From Paenibacillus allorhizosphaerae (GTDB lineage Bacteria > Bacillota > Bacilli > Paenibacillales > NBRC-103111), in contig NZ_CAJVCE010000026.1 in the NCBI RefSeq assembly GCF_910594985.1, positions 1-64,000 on the forward strand: a stretch of 64,000 nt of DNA, given 5' to 3'. The notes below the pieces were generated by a model. It worked only from the letters and a program-made list of their open reading frames with translations, had not been told where the DNA came from and did not search any database. The position numbers and the translations under genes are program-made. Below are positions 34,514 through 42,001 of this stretch, in pieces; the first letter of the stretch is position 1, and each line of letters begins with the position of its first letter.

Positions 34514-35389
34514 TTATCCCCTCAAATTGTTAGCCAAATTCATCATCGTATCCGATGAACTGATCGCCCTGGAATTGAGCTGGAACGCCCGCTGCACCGT
34601 CAACAGCTCCGTCAATTCGTCGGAGAGGGTTACATTGGATTGTTCAATAAACCCTTGCCGTACGGTAATCGGATCGACATTGTTGTTGACCGGCGTAACA
34701 ATCTGCAGTATGTCCTCCTGCTGCTGCATGGTTAGGTCCGAAGGCAGACCGTACAAATTATCCCCGAGCTGCTGCAGCAATTGGGGACGAACGACGCGTA
34801 CGAGTTTCAGCTCGCCAACTTGTTCCGGAGGCAAAGTTTTATCCGCTTCATCATAAGACATAATGACGCCGTCCGTGCCGATTTTTACGGAATGGTTTTT
34901 CGGAATCCGGATCGGCTCGTTGTCTGTGCCCAGCACATAATGGCCGTCCTTAGTCGTCAAAAACATGCTGTCCGGGTCGGTCAGATCGGCGGAGGGCGAT
35001 AATTCAAATGATCCGTCCCGCGTCCAGCGGGTTGTCCGTACAGGTTCATTGTTCGTGTCTTGCGTCGTTACGGAAATTTCAAATAAACCGTTGCCTTCCA
35101 GTGCCAGATCGAGCGGACTGTCCGTAGCCTTTAGCGATCCTTGCGCCATGTTCAGCTGCGGCTTCGCCATCTTCGCTCCCCACCCTTGATTGTAGCCAAG
35201 CGGGGTCAACCGGCCTTCCTTCTGAAATCCGCGAGGCTGGGCCTTGACGCTTGTTAATACGTCCTGAAACGAGGCCTCGCTCCGTTTATATCCGGTCGTA
35301 TTTACATTAGCGATATTGTTCGCCATCAGATCGATCTTCTGCTGAAGCGCATGCATCGATACGGACGAGTTGATCATCGAATGGTTCAC
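34514..35389 (-). CDS. flhP: Flagellar rod/hook-type protein FlhP
   Basis: A 291-residue FlgG-family distal rod protein. The start is GTG, with AGGAGG 8 bases before. Seen: the rod N-terminal motif LQQKIDLMANNIANVNTTGY, GSLKATDSPLDLALEGNGLFEI, and the C-terminal LLTVQRAFQLNSRAISSSD. It is paired with flhO 26 bases upstream, downstream of mbl, as in B. subtilis, away from the main fla/che operon. It assembles outside the membrane through the flagellar export system. Confidence 0.94.
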   Translation of the reverse strand: MNHSMINSSVSMHALQQKIDLMANNIANVNTTGYKRSEASFQDVLTSVKAQPRGFQKEGRLTPLGYNQGWGAKMAKPQLNMAQGSLKATDSPLDLALEGNGLFEISVTTQDTNNEPVRTTRWTRDGSFELSPSADLTDPDSMFLTTKDGHYVLGTDNEPIRIPKNHSVKIGTDGVIMSYDEADKTLPPEQVGELKLVRVVRPQLLQQLGDNLYGLPSDLTMQQQEDILQIVTPVNNNVDPITVRQGFIEQSNVTLSDELTELLTVQRAFQLNSRAISSSDTMMNLANNLRG

Positions 35390-35415
35390 AGGGAAATCCT
35401 CCTGGGAAATATCAA

Positions 35416-36315
35416 TTAGATGCGGCCGATTTCGTTGACCGCCTTTTCCATGCTTTTATCGTAATATTGAATCATCTTCTGGTTCGCTTCGTATGCGCGC
35501 AATGCCGACATCATATCGACCATCGACTGGCCCGTATCGACATTGGACCGCTCGATATACCCCTGGCGTACTTCAACCTGATCCAGATCGTCAATCGGCC
35601 GAATCGTGCCCTGGTCTTCCTCCGTCAGCCGGTACAAGCCGTTGCCTTCCCGAATCAGCAGGTTCGGATCTTCCACCCGGGTGATCAGCAAACTCACCGG
35701 TTGTCCTCCCGCTCCCAGCAGCGGCTCTCCGTCAATATTCGTAAATTGACCAGTCCGGCTAATACGGAAATTGGTAATCGGCGTATTCGTTGCCGGATCG
35801 ACGAGAACGATCGGCTGCTGATTCCGGTCCATCACTTGGCGTCCATCCGAATCGATAAGCTGCCCGTTCGCGTCGACCGAAAACTTACCATTCAACGAAT
35901 ACCGCTGTTCCCCCGCCGCGTTCATGATCGTGAAAAAAGCTTGCGGCTGAATGACGCGGACCCCGTTCTCATCCACATATTTGCCCGAGCTGTCGAACCG
36001 GGCTCCCGGTACTTGAATGTTGGAGATGAGTGCAAAGTCGAACGGGTTGTTCGTCTCTCGAATATCCCCCTGCGCGTGCAGCGACACGTTCTCCTCCGCC
36101 ATTACACCGGTATTGATCCGGCCGACCGATACAGCTCCAGGCTCGTCCTTCCCGTTCCGGACGCGTGAGATCAACACCTCGGGAAAGGAACGGTTAATCC
36201 CGGTGCCGCCCTTGAAGCCGGGCGTATTCAAATTGGCAACATTGTTCGTTACGATATCGTGTTTGCGCTGCTGGGCAATCATGCCGGAAGCGGCGGTATA
36301 CAGACCTCTTAACAT
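35416..36315 (-). CDS. flhO: Flagellar rod protein FlhO
   Basis: A 299-residue FlgF/FlgG-family rod subunit. Seen: MLRGLYTAASGMIAQQRKHD with DIVTNNVANLNTPGFKG (rod signature), GDIRETNNPFDFALISN and the C-terminal VDMMSALRAYEANQKMIQYY. AAGGAGG 11 bases before the ATG supports the start. It lies 15 bases after mbl and before flhP. Confidence 0.94.
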   Translation of the reverse strand: MLRGLYTAASGMIAQQRKHDIVTNNVANLNTPGFKGGTGINRSFPEVLISRVRNGKDEPGAVSVGRINTGVMAEENVSLHAQGDIRETNNPFDFALISNIQVPGARFDSSGKYVDENGVRVIQPQAFFTIMNAAGEQRYSLNGKFSVDANGQLIDSDGRQVMDRNQQPIVLVDPATNTPITNFRISRTGQFTNIDGEPLLGAGGQPVSLLITRVEDPNLLIREGNGLYRLTEEDQGTIRPIDDLDQVEVRQGYIERSNVDTGQSMVDMMSALRAYEANQKMIQYYDKSMEKAVNEIGRI

Positions 36316-36330
36316 CGGAGCTGCGCCTCC

Positions 36331-37329
36331 TTAAAATTTGCGCTTCGAAACTTTGTCTAAATTGTCGAGCATGATCCCGGTGCCCTTCACGACGCAGTGC
36401 ATCGGATCTTCCGCAATCAGGACAGGCACCTTCAGCTCGTCCGCCAGCAATTGGTCGATGCCATGCAGCATCGCGCCCCCACCGGTAAGGATAACGCCTC
36501 GGTCGATAATGTCCGCCGACAGCTCCGGCGGCGTCCGTTCCAGCACGCTCTTGGCTGCCGCTACGATGGAGGATACGGACTCCCACAACGCTTCCTGAAT
36601 TTCTTGCGAATCGATGGTAATCGTCAGCGGCAATCCGCTCACCATATCTCTGCCGCGTATATCCATCGTTTCCCGCTTCAGCTCCGGGTGCACTGTACCG
36701 ATGCGCACCTTAATATCCTCGCTTGTCCGTTCCCCGATCAGCAGCTTGTATTTACTCTTAATATATTTCATGATGGAGGCGTCGAACTTGTCCCCGGCGA
36801 TTTTAATAGAAGAGGAGGTGACAATGTCGCCCATGGACAATACGGCAACATCCGTCGTCCCTCCGCCGATATCGACTACCATATTCCCGCTCGGCTGGAA
36901 AATATCCATGCCTGCGCCGATCGCAGCCGCCTTGGGCTCCTCTTCCAAAAACACCTCGCGGGCTCCGCTGCGTTCTGCAGCTTCTCGAATCGCCTTCTGC
37001 TCTACGGAAGTAATGTTCGTGGGCGCACAAATGAGGATGCGCGGATGACTATACCACTTCCGGCCTCCGACTTTATTGATGAAATATTTCAGCATCATTT
37101 CAGTAATTTCAAAATCCGCAATCACGCCGTCCTTCAGCGGGCGGGTGGCAATAATGTTACCTGGCGTCCGACCAACCATCCGGCGAGCTTCCTCGCCGAC
37201 GGCGAGTACCCGCTTCGTATCGCTCTCAAGCGCAACGACAGATGGCTCATCCAGAACGACGCCTCTGCCTTTCACATGAATAAGGACGTTCGCTGTCCCC
37301 AGATCTATGCCGATATCCTTGCTTAACAT
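36331..37329 (-). CDS. mbl: MreB-family actin-like protein Mbl
   Basis: A 332-residue bacterial actin that directs sidewall peptidoglycan insertion under the membrane. Seen: phosphate-1 IGIDLGTANVLIHVKGRG, connect and phosphate-2 NMVVDIGGGTTDVAVLSMGD, and adenosine motif VILTGGGAMLHGIDQL. The assignment to Mbl rather than MreB rests on order: spoIIID-mbl-flhO-flhP is the B. subtilis arrangement. A TATAAT-like sequence lies about 65 bases upstream without a clear -35. Confidence 0.95.
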   Translation of the reverse strand: MLSKDIGIDLGTANVLIHVKGRGVVLDEPSVVALESDTKRVLAVGEEARRMVGRTPGNIIATRPLKDGVIADFEITEMMLKYFINKVGGRKWYSHPRILICAPTNITSVEQKAIREAAERSGAREVFLEEEPKAAAIGAGMDIFQPSGNMVVDIGGGTTDVAVLSMGDIVTSSSIKIAGDKFDASIMKYIKSKYKLLIGERTSEDIKVRIGTVHPELKRETMDIRGRDMVSGLPLTITIDSQEIQEALWESVSSIVAAAKSVLERTPPELSADIIDRGVILTGGGAMLHGIDQLLADELKVPVLIAEDPMHCVVKGTGIMLDNLDKVSKRKF

Positions 37330-37562
37330 CTAACGAATCCTCCCTAAACCAACCGTCCAGCCTCAAAAATGAAGCGGCATTACTATTATATACGTTATTT
37401 ACATGATTTCGCCATAAAATCGGAAAATCCTCTTTTTTTGCGCTTGTATTTCGACAATTACCGCATGGTTTCGAGCCGTTCGGAAGGAATAAGGAACGTA
37501 CCGTCAGCGTACGCCGCCATAGAACAGACGCGTTGCCCACGGTACGACCGGCAATCCGATGC

Positions 37563-37850
37563 TTATTTAATGGTGACGAGCTTCTCCTGCGTTTTCGGGC
37601 TACGGGTCTTGCGGTATTTAATCTTGGTAGCTTCGCCTCCGCGCAGGTGACGAATTGACTTATGATATTCCAGTATGTGCTTTACCTGATTCGCCAGCTC
37701 CGGATTGATTTCCGGCAGCCGTTCCGTTAGATCCTTGTGCACCGTGCTCTTCGAAACACCGAATTCTTTAGCAATGGTGCGAACCGTGTGCTTGGTTTCC
37801 ACCAGGCAGCGGCCGATCTTAATGGTTCGCTCTTTGATGTAATCGTGCAC
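37563..37850 (-). CDS. spoIIID: Mother-cell sporulation transcription factor SpoIIID
   Basis: A 95-residue DNA-binding protein that modulates sigma-E and sigma-K genes. The GTG start giving MHDYIKERTIKIGRCLVE is chosen for GGAGG 8 bases upstream and agreement with the known N-terminus; the frame runs 12 codons further upstream. Seen: helix-turn-helix TVRTIAKEFGVSKSTVHKDL and the C-terminal basic helix SIRHLRGGEATKIKYRK. A sigma-E-type promoter lies upstream, matching its control in B. subtilis. Confidence 0.97.
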   Translation of the reverse strand: MHDYIKERTIKIGRCLVETKHTVRTIAKEFGVSKSTVHKDLTERLPEINPELANQVKHILEYHKSIRHLRGGEATKIKYRKTRSPKTQEKLVTIK

Positions 37851-37884
37851 TCCCCTCGCCTCCCTACTCGAGTTAGTTTGGTAC

Positions 37885-37912
37885 ATTATATGAGGGGTGT
37901 GGACTTATATTC
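37885..37912 (-). promoter_or_regulatory. Sigma-E-type promoter of spoIIID
   Basis: GAATATA, 13 bases, CATATAAT on the minus strand, against the sigma-E consensus KMATATT-N14-CATACANT (6 of 7 and 7 of 8). It lies about 35 bases before the start codon. Confidence 0.6.
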
Positions 37913-38022
37913 TTTGTTTCGCCTTGCTGACAAGCCCGGAAAGCCATTTATTTTCGAGGACAAGTTGCGCTTCCTGCGTCTTTTCCCATTGGGGAAGCGG
38001 CGGACAAGCGCTTGCGACAAAC

Positions 38023-38051
38023 AAAAAAAGCAGGGATGCCCTCCCTGCTTT
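38023..38051 (-). terminator. Terminator of spoIIQ
   Basis: AAAGCAGGGA and TCCCTGCTTT form a 10-bp stem with a 5-base loop followed by TTTTTTTG on the minus strand, 17 bases past the spoIIQ stop. Confidence 0.92.
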
Positions 38052-38068
38052 CAGCTGATTTTATTCGA

Positions 38069-38797
38069 TTATTGATCTCCGAGATATTGTTCCGGATTCA
38101 CCGCTTGACCGCCTTGGCCCTGGCGAAGCTCGAAGTGCAGGTGTACGCCTTGATCTTTCTCAAGCTCGTTGCGACCCGCTTTCGCGATGACGTCGCCCTT
38201 CTTCACTTCGGCATCCTTGGTGACTTTCAGTTCGGCCAAGCTTTGGTAAACGGAGACAAGTCCGTTCGAATGTGTAATTTCCACCAAATTGCCGACGACC
38301 GGGTTTTTCTCCACGGCCGTTACTTTACCGCTCATAACGGCTTGCACGTCAAACGATTGATTGTCGGGTCTTGCAAAGTCCATCCCCATATGAGGCGTGA
38401 ACGTGTCGCCGTATTCTACCATCGCGGCTTGTCTTACTTCATTGGAAGCTTTGCTGTCGAAATACGGTAAAATCACATCAAACTCGCTGTGCTCCTTGAC
38501 GGGCCATTGCATGGTTTCTTGCTTTGCATTCGTTGCGACGGCATCAGGTCCGGAAACGTTGCCTGTGACCGTACCGGATTTGCTAGAATCGACGCTGACA
38601 TTTGTGTCAAGCTTCGATGTACCCGCACCCTGATACACCCACATTAACGTTAGAATGATTGCCGCTGCTGCCATGTACGTTGCCGGAAAAACCCACTTTT
38701 TGGCAAGCAATCTCTTCCAGGATGACGAACTGTTTTGCGCTCCTTCGGTCGATTTAGGAGCCTCTTGATCAGGCAAATCTCTTTTTTGTTCATTCAT
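38069..38797 (-). CDS. spoIIQ: SpoIIQ-type M23/LytM domain forespore protein
   Basis: A 242-residue protein made in the forespore that spans its membrane and binds SpoIIIAH across the septum. Seen: one membrane segment at about 36-55 (VFPATYMAAAAIILTLMWVY), a Ser/Thr-rich linker, and a LytM domain with zinc ligands His136 and Asp140 (HMGMDFA) and His219-x-His221 (VHLHFEL). The YxH catalytic His is replaced: the sequence reads VYQSLAEL. A sigma-F-type promoter upstream and spoIID next to it support the identity. GAGGTGA 7 bases before the ATG supports the start. Confidence 0.93.
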   Translation of the reverse strand: MNEQKRDLPDQEAPKSTEGAQNSSSSWKRLLAKKWVFPATYMAAAAIILTLMWVYQGAGTSKLDTNVSVDSSKSGTVTGNVSGPDAVATNAKQETMQWPVKEHSEFDVILPYFDSKASNEVRQAAMVEYGDTFTPHMGMDFARPDNQSFDVQAVMSGKVTAVEKNPVVGNLVEITHSNGLVSVYQSLAELKVTKDAEVKKGDVIAKAGRNELEKDQGVHLHFELRQGQGGQAVNPEQYLGDQ

Positions 38798-38816
38798 ATT
38801 ATATCACCTCGCTAAC

Positions 38817-38845
38817 CAGTGTTGCCAGGTTAACGAGATTTATAC
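38817..38845 (-). promoter_or_regulatory. Sigma-F-type promoter of spoIIQ
   Basis: GTATA, 14 bases, GGCAACACTG on the minus strand. The -10 fits the forespore consensus GGNNANAHTR completely and the -35 fits GYATA; the spacer is one base shorter than usual. Confidence 0.65.
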
Positions 38846-38861
38846 GCGGGAAAACCTACTT

Positions 38862-39953
38862 TTAGAAACTTTTCCCTTTCAATAGATTCGACGCTTTGTC
38901 AATTTGGATGCCGGTGTAAAAATAGGTTACGATTTGTTCCGCTGTGCGGCCTTCTTTGGCCATTCCATTTGCGCCCCACTGGCTCATGCCGACCCCGTGC
39001 CCGTACCCAAACGTAGTTATTTTCCATTCCCCGTCTTTGAATGCCCATTGGAACTGGCTCGAGTTGAGCCCCAGTTTCTCTCTCACTTCCCGGCCGGAAA
39101 ACATTTTGCCGCCGACCGACAGCTTCTTGATCCGCTGTCCCTTGCTCTTCTCGATAATTTTGAATCCGTTTGCTCCTCCTGACGATACCGGAACCGCACT
39201 GGATAAACCAAGCTTACGCTGCAGCTCCTGCGGTTTGAACGAAACCGTTTCTTTGTACTTCGGCGAGATCGATGCATCCCAAGGGCTGGCTACGCTGCGC
39301 AAGTAGGGAATGGACTGACTCCAGTAGTCTTCTGAATTTTCCGTATACCCGTTGCTGGTAGAGAAGAAACTCGCTTCAATCGGCACGCCTTGATACGTTA
39401 ATATGAGATCCTTCGTTTCCTCTACCGCTTGGTTCAGCTTGTCCATATTGGTCCGATACACATCGCTGCCCCAACGCGATTTCAATTCCTCATCGGAGAC
39501 GAAAACCTGATGAACGATCGTATCGGTAACGAGCGCTTCCGATGACTGCGGTACGTTGGTTTTGTCCCCGTCCAGCAGGCGGCGAACGATATACGTGCGG
39601 GCGGCCATTGCTTGTGCCTTTAGCGCCTCAAGCTCAAACTCAATCGGCATTTCGGCTGCGACGACACCTCTGACATACGACTCCAAGCCGAGACGGACGG
39701 TCTTCTTCTCCTTGTCCAAATATACCGGCACCGTCGCGATGTCGCCGGTATCGCGAGCAGCCGCGGTATCCGCAGAACGGGTACGGTTCGGGGGCGACTC
39801 CTGACCGGGCGGCGTACGGACAAGCAGCCCCGGTACCACAATGACGACGGCCATAAAACTAGCGAACCAAACGGCGATCCAGCGAATCCAAGCTTTTTGC
39901 TTCGGATTCCATTTGCGAGACAAATTTATGTGCAGCCTGTGCTTCATCGCCAT
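38862..39953 (-). CDS. spoIID: Stage II sporulation protein SpoIID (lytic transglycosylase)
   Basis: A 363-residue membrane-anchored peptidoglycan hydrolase that, with SpoIIM and SpoIIP, drives engulfment. Seen: an N-terminal membrane segment (IRWIAVWFASFMAVVIVVPG), the catalytic-region Glu in YVRGVVAAEMPIEFELEALK, AQAMAARTYIVRRL, and the C-terminal FGYGHGVGMSQWGANGMA. GGAGG 6 bases before the ATG supports the start. It is preceded by murA, the B. subtilis order. Confidence 0.97.
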   Translation of the reverse strand: MAMKHRLHINLSRKWNPKQKAWIRWIAVWFASFMAVVIVVPGLLVRTPPGQESPPNRTRSADTAAARDTGDIATVPVYLDKEKKTVRLGLESYVRGVVAAEMPIEFELEALKAQAMAARTYIVRRLLDGDKTNVPQSSEALVTDTIVHQVFVSDEELKSRWGSDVYRTNMDKLNQAVEETKDLILTYQGVPIEASFFSTSNGYTENSEDYWSQSIPYLRSVASPWDASISPKYKETVSFKPQELQRKLGLSSAVPVSSGGANGFKIIEKSKGQRIKKLSVGGKMFSGREVREKLGLNSSQFQWAFKDGEWKITTFGYGHGVGMSQWGANGMAKEGRTAEQIVTYFYTGIQIDKASNLLKGKSF

Positions 39954-39984
39954 TTCGCTCCTCCATCTTCACCCAAGTATCATC

Positions 39985-40013
39985 ATCATATGAAGCGGAA
40001 AGATAGAATAGAA
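39985..40013 (-). promoter_or_regulatory. Candidate sigma-E promoter of spoIID
   Basis: TTCTATT, 14 bases, CATATGAT on the minus strand: 5 of 7 and 6 of 8 against the sigma-E consensus. It lies between the murA terminator and spoIID. Confidence 0.42.
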
Positions 40014-40061
40014 CAAAAAGAAAGAGAACCGCTCTTTTCGAATGAAAGAGTAGGTTCTCTT
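40014..40061 (-). terminator. Terminator of murA
   Basis: Outer stem AGAGAACC/GGTTCTCT and inner CTCTTT/AAAGAG, followed on the minus strand by TTCTTTTTG. It lies about 15 bases past the murA stop. Confidence 0.82.
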
Positions 40062-40075
40062 AGAAATGGCTGTGG

Positions 40076-41401
40076 TTACGCCAGGCTCGGCTGCACGGCG
40101 AACAGCGGCAGTGCGTCATCTTCTTCTTCGAGCTCGATGACCTCGAGCGGTACCCGCTGAATATCGGCCCCCAGCAGCGCCAGCTTTTCGGTAATGTTCA
40201 CATATCCGCGATCGATGTGTTGGAGGCCTGTAATTTCGGTATCCCCATCGGCCGCAAGTGCAGCCAAAATCAAAGCAGCTCCTGCGCGCAAGTCGGAAGC
40301 GCACACTTTGGCGCCTTTCAGGCGATTGCCGCCGCTGACTACCGCGGTGCGGCCTTCGACCTTGATTTGCGCGTTCATGTTGGCCATCTGTTCGACATGC
40401 ATGAAACGGTTCTCAAACACCGTCTCCGTGACAATACCGGTCCCTTCTGCAACAAGCAAAAGGGCCATCATCTGCGATTGCATATCAGTCGGGAAGCCGG
40501 GGTACGGCAGCGTCTTCACATCAACGGAACGTAGCGGACGGTCGGCATAGACGCGCAGTCCGTTCTCGTCTTCGTTGATTTGTACGCCCATCTCCTGCAT
40601 CTTGGAAATAACGGGCCGCAGATGATCGGCAATTGCGCCTTCAATGTACAGATCGCTGCGCGTAATTGCCGCGGCAATCATATATGTACCTGCTTCGATT
40701 CGGTCGGGAATGACCGTATGTACTGCGCCTTTCAGCCGCTCTACGCCGTCGATGCGGATAAGCCCGGTGCCGGCACCGCGAATTTTGGCGCCCATGGCGT
40801 TCAAATAGTTGGCCAAATCAACGATTTCGGGCTCTTTGGCTGCGTTTTCGATCAGCGTCGTGCCTTCGGCGAGCGTGGCTGCCATCATAATATTTTCCGT
40901 CGCGCCTACGCTGGCGACGTCCAAATAAATTTTGGCACCCTTTAGTTTGCCGTTTATTCTCGCTTCAATATATCCTTGACCGAGTTCGATATTCGCTCCC
41001 ATCGCCTCGAAACCTTTTAAATGCTGGTCGATCGGGCGCGTACCGATGGCACAGCCGCCTGGCAGCGATATTCGCGCATGTCCCATGCGGGTCAGCAATG
41101 GTCCCATGACAAGAAAAGAGGCCCGCATTTTCCGCACCAATTCGTATGACGCTTCACAGGTCTGGATACGTCTAGCATTGACGCGAATCGATTCGTCCTT
41201 ATACTCAACTTCGATTCCCAGGCTTTCAAGCACTTTATTGATGACGTTGACATCGTCCAGTGGAGGCGCGTCGTGAATGACGCTTTCTCCTTCCGATCCT
41301 AATATAGAGGCTGCGATAATCGGCAGTACGGCGTTCTTGGCGCCGTGAATTCGTACCCTGCCGGATAACTTTTTGCCGCCGCGGACGATTATTTTGCTCA
41401 T
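40076..41401 (-). CDS. murA: UDP-N-acetylglucosamine 1-carboxyvinyltransferase MurA
   Basis: First committed enzyme of peptidoglycan synthesis, transferring enolpyruvate from PEP to UDP-GlcNAc; 441 residues. The start [16 protein letters not shown] fits the family and has GGAGG 9 bases upstream; an ATG one codon earlier is equally possible. The frame continues 54 codons further upstream but crosses a likely promoter. Seen: [15 protein letters not shown] and the catalytic Cys in [18 protein letters not shown], the form sensitive to fosfomycin. It is followed by a terminator. Confidence 0.96.
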   Translation of the reverse strand: MSKIIVRGGKKLSGRVRIHGAKNAVLPIIAASILGSEGESVIHDAPPLDDVNVINKVLESLGIEVEYKDESIRVNARRIQTCEASYELVRKMRASFLVMGPLLTRMGHARISLPGGCAIGTRPIDQHLKGFEAMGANIELGQGYIEARINGKLKGAKIYLDVASVGATENIMMAATLAEGTTLIENAAKEPEIVDLANYLNAMGAKIRGAGTGLIRIDGVERLKGAVHTVIPDRIEAGTYMIAAAITRSDLYIEGAIADHLRPVISKMQEMGVQINEDENGLRVYADRPLRSVDVKTLPYPGFPTDMQSQMMALLLVAEGTGIVTETVFENRFMHVEQMANMNAQIKVEGRTAVVSGGNRLKGAKVCASDLRAGAALILAALAADGDTEITGLQHIDRGYVNITEKLALLGADIQRVPLEVIELEEEDDALPLFAVQPSLA

Positions 41402-41440
41402 CATGATCCCCCTCCGCGTGTTTCCTTTTTTGCCTTTACC

Positions 41441-41469
41441 AGTGTAGCATCGAACCGGCCGGCCGACAA
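41441..41469 (-). promoter_or_regulatory. Candidate sigma-A promoter of murA
   Basis: TTGTCG, 17 bases, TACACT on the minus strand; 4 of 6 matches at each box. It lies about 40 bases before murA and inside the upstream frame extension, which argues against a longer MurA. Confidence 0.42.
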
Positions 41470-41590
41470 TATGACATTGCCTGGTATGTACGATTCGCCC
41501 GGTCATGATATCATTCGTAGCGTTATCGGTTTTTACAACGGTTGTACTATCCATTGTTGACAACATTCTCCTTAGTTATTCGAAAAACGA

Positions 41591-41842
41591 TTAAAACATT
41601 CCCTTGAGCCACGTCGACCACGATAAGTAATCAATCACGAATCGCGCCAATTGATACCCGAGCGCCACCGAAAGAAAAACTTGCAGCAGTTTCGCTTGTG
41701 CGCTCCGCGGACGTTTGAATAAGGCATCGAGTTTCAGCTCCTGCAGCACCCACCATGAAAACCCGATGAACACGAGCACTACGACAATATTCAGCAATCC
41801 GCTCATCCCCATGGAGGCGTTCACTTTATCTATGTAATCCAA
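41591..41842 (-). CDS. ywzB: DUF1146 family small membrane protein (YwzB-like)
   Basis: An 83-residue protein with two membrane segments (about 16-35, LNIVVVLVFIGFSWWVLQEL; and 53-70, LLQVFLSVALGYQLARFVI) joined by a basic loop FKRPRSAQAK. This is the DUF1146 pattern; YwzB of B. subtilis lies in the same neighbourhood between atp and murA. Function is unknown. The start is TTG. It precedes murA by 190 bases. Confidence 0.85.
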   Translation of the reverse strand: MDYIDKVNASMGMSGLLNIVVVLVFIGFSWWVLQELKLDALFKRPRSAQAKLLQVFLSVALGYQLARFVIDYLSWSTWLKGMF

Positions 41843-42001
41843 TTGTCTGATCCTCGCTTTCGGCTATGCCGCTGCAGCAAGGACAATCCGATTGAGCATC
41901 ACGGCATGTTGGCGCGGCTCCGCGCTACTATCGCTTCTTACCCGCATCCCGCCAGTATCAATCAAGACCGCCTCACCGAACAAGCATATTTTTTTTCCAA
42001 A

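Noticed and set aside
40076-41566. A 496-residue version of MurA with 55 extra N-terminal residues
   Set aside because: The family start MSKIIVRGG has a strong ribosome site directly upstream and the extension crosses a likely promoter; no known MurA has such an extension.
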